Positions 6,734 to 7,792 of a stretch of DNA of 7,792 bases are shown here, one piece after another. Both the position numbers and the translations under genes were made by a program. The DNA comes from an uncultured Propionibacteriaceae bacterium (lineage in GTDB: Bacteria > Actinomycetota > Actinomycetes > Propionibacteriales > Propionibacteriaceae), in the NCBI GenBank assembly GCA_945875065.1, contig CAMCJC010000111.1:1-7792 (forward strand), read 5' to 3'. Positions within the stretch are counted from its first letter, which is position 1; each line of letters begins with the position of its first letter. A model generated the notes under the pieces. That model had not been told where the DNA came from. It did not search any database and saw nothing but the letters and a program-made list of their open reading frames with translations.

Positions 6734-7792
6734 GTGAGTGACCGCAGGAACCAGGCCGTCCCCCCAGGCCGAGTCACTCCATGGCCGCAGCAGCCAGCCC
6801 ACGGTCACCCGCTGGCTCCAGTTCCCTGGCCGCCCGCGGTGGGCTACAGCGGCCCCCCGGTACCTCCACCGCCGCTGAGAGGCGGTCGGCAACCGCTCAC
6901 TCTGTATCGAGGCCCGGGGCTGTGGTGGCAGATTGCAACCCGAATGCTCGCCGACACCGCTCGGGTCCTGGCGATGCACTGGCCGAAGCTGCTGGGCATC
7001 TTCCTCATCGGCGAGACCTTGCGGGCCGGATTCTTGTGGCTGGCAGCGCTGGCCTCTAATGTCTCCGGGACCATTGCCTACTTCATTCTCCCCCTGGCGC
7101 CCCTGGCCTCGTTGGCATCGTGGATCTTCATGCTCCGCACTCCCGCCGCGTCGCTGCCGGCGCTGCACGAGGCTACAAGCCGGCGGCGCTACGACCTGAC
7201 GGTCCTGGTCACCACCATGATGCCGTTCCTGGGCCTGTACGCCGCCCAAGGGCTGTTCGCGCTGGACGTCAAATCCTACCTCATCGACGTCGTGCAGGAG
7301 CAGTACCTAGATAGCCCACTCGTCGGCGCGTCACGGATCGCTTTCGTGACCGGATGGCCTCTAGCGGCGCTGATAGTCGGTGCCCTGGCCCTGCGCAGAC
7401 TGTTCGAGGTGCACCGGTGGGGGAAGAGACTGGCGGTGTTGGGATTGCTCGAGGCCTATCTGGAGGCCCTCTGGATGGTTCCGCTTGGGAGCCAGCTCAA
7501 GCAACTGATCGACCGGTTCATCGGCTGGCTGCAGGGACGGCAGATCAGCCGCTGGTTGGGCGACCTCTGGCAACGAACCCTGGAACTCGGTGCGGGTACG
7601 GGAGACGCGACTACGTGGCTCGGCTCCGCCTGGAGCTGGCTGTCCGCGATGACGCTTTCGGCGCTGTTGCTGCCCCTCCTCTGGCTGGCTGCCGCGACCA
7701 TGGTCGCTGAGCCCGATCTGGATGATCTCCAGCAGGGGTCAGCTGAGGCGCGAGGACGCGCGAGCCTGGGGTCCCGCCGGTGGCCTGTCTCA
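6734..7792 (+). CDS. Polytopic membrane protein A2, paralogue of A1 (3' partial)
   Basis: The frame is open from the GTG at 6734 to the last base, giving 353 residues with no stop, so the C-terminal part lies beyond the window. Residues 1-52 are proline-rich (PPVPPPP at 41-47), shorter than the head of A1. Hydrophobic spans fall near 84-104, 114-134, 156-176, 207-221, 231-251 and 302-325; by comparison with A1, two more spans are expected downstream. Conserved blocks shared with A1 include HWPKLLGIFLIG at 82-93, FILPLAPLA at 117-125, EAYLEA at 240-245 and EPDLDDL at 326-332. Over about 66 residues from HWP, I count roughly 60% identity by eye. The start is set by the leaderless -10 at 6722 and agreement with A1. 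It is divergent from B1. No function is recognised. Confidence 0.85.
   Translation, partial: MSDRRNQAVPPGRVTPWPQQPAHGHPLAPVPWPPAVGYSGPPVPPPPLRGGRQPLTLYRGPGLWWQIATRMLADTARVLAMHWPKLLGIFLIGETLRAGFLWLAALASNVSGTIAYFILPLAPLASLASWIFMLRTPAASLPALHEATSRRRYDLTVLVTTMMPFLGLYAAQGLFALDVKSYLIDVVQEQYLDSPLVGASRIAFVTGWPLAALIVGALALRRLFEVHRWGKRLAVLGLLEAYLEALWMVPLGSQLKQLIDRFIGWLQGRQISRWLGDLWQRTLELGAGTGDATTWLGSAWSWLSAMTLSALLLPLLWLAAATMVAEPDLDDLQQGSAEARGRASLGSRRWPVS

Noticed and set aside
7354..7710. Plus-strand frame of 118 codons near the window end
   Set aside because: It overlaps A2 in another frame; A2 is supported by homology to A1 over the whole stretch.
1..7792. tRNA or rRNA genes, CRISPR arrays, insertion sequences, transposase genes
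   Set aside because: I looked for these on both strands and saw no tRNA-like cloverleaf, regularly spaced repeats or transposase-like frame.

Overview
The window looks like chromosome from a high-GC actinomycete (Actinomycetota). The larger part is GC-rich with GTG starts. Three genes show a TANNNT -10 element placed 6-7 nt before the start codon, the leaderless-mRNA arrangement common in that phylum. I cannot assign a genus from sequence alone.

Layout. (1) Positions 1-1424 hold the 3' part of an ABC-2 type exporter operon: an ATPase lacking its Walker A end, then its six-span permease, overlapping by 8 bp. This block is visibly AT-richer than the rest (hand counts of 42-43% GC in lines 301-360 and 721-780, against 60% and 72% in lines 1861-1920 and 3001-3060), so it is probably acquired or accessory DNA. 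(2) Positions 1425-1585 are a short intergenic stretch with a small inverted repeat, a tentative -10 element and a clear Shine-Dalgarno site. (3) Positions 1586-3244 encode a two-domain metallophosphoesterase/nucleotidase of the CpdB/UshA class with all metal-ligand motifs but no signal peptide. (4) Positions 3265-7792 hold an unrecognised membrane-protein locus. A polytopic protein with a proline-rich N-terminus (called A1 here, 3265-4785, +) faces a tightly coupled three-gene minus-strand operon (B1, B2, C; 6674 down to 4778). A second copy of the polytopic protein (A2, from 6734, +) is divergent from B1 and runs off the window end.

How the genes may work together. The ATPase and permease form one exporter of unknown cargo. 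The phosphoesterase is probably independent. A1 and A2 are clear paralogues, about 60% identical over their best stretch by hand count, and their start regions match at 17 of 19 bases. B1, B2 and C each have one N-terminal membrane anchor and an extracytoplasmic beta-rich domain, which in B1 at least resembles the DUF4352/telokin-like fold. The simplest reading is a cell-envelope complex of polytopic A subunits with anchored extracytoplasmic partners, but nothing in the sequence shows a substrate or enzymatic activity. This locus is the best candidate here for something undescribed.
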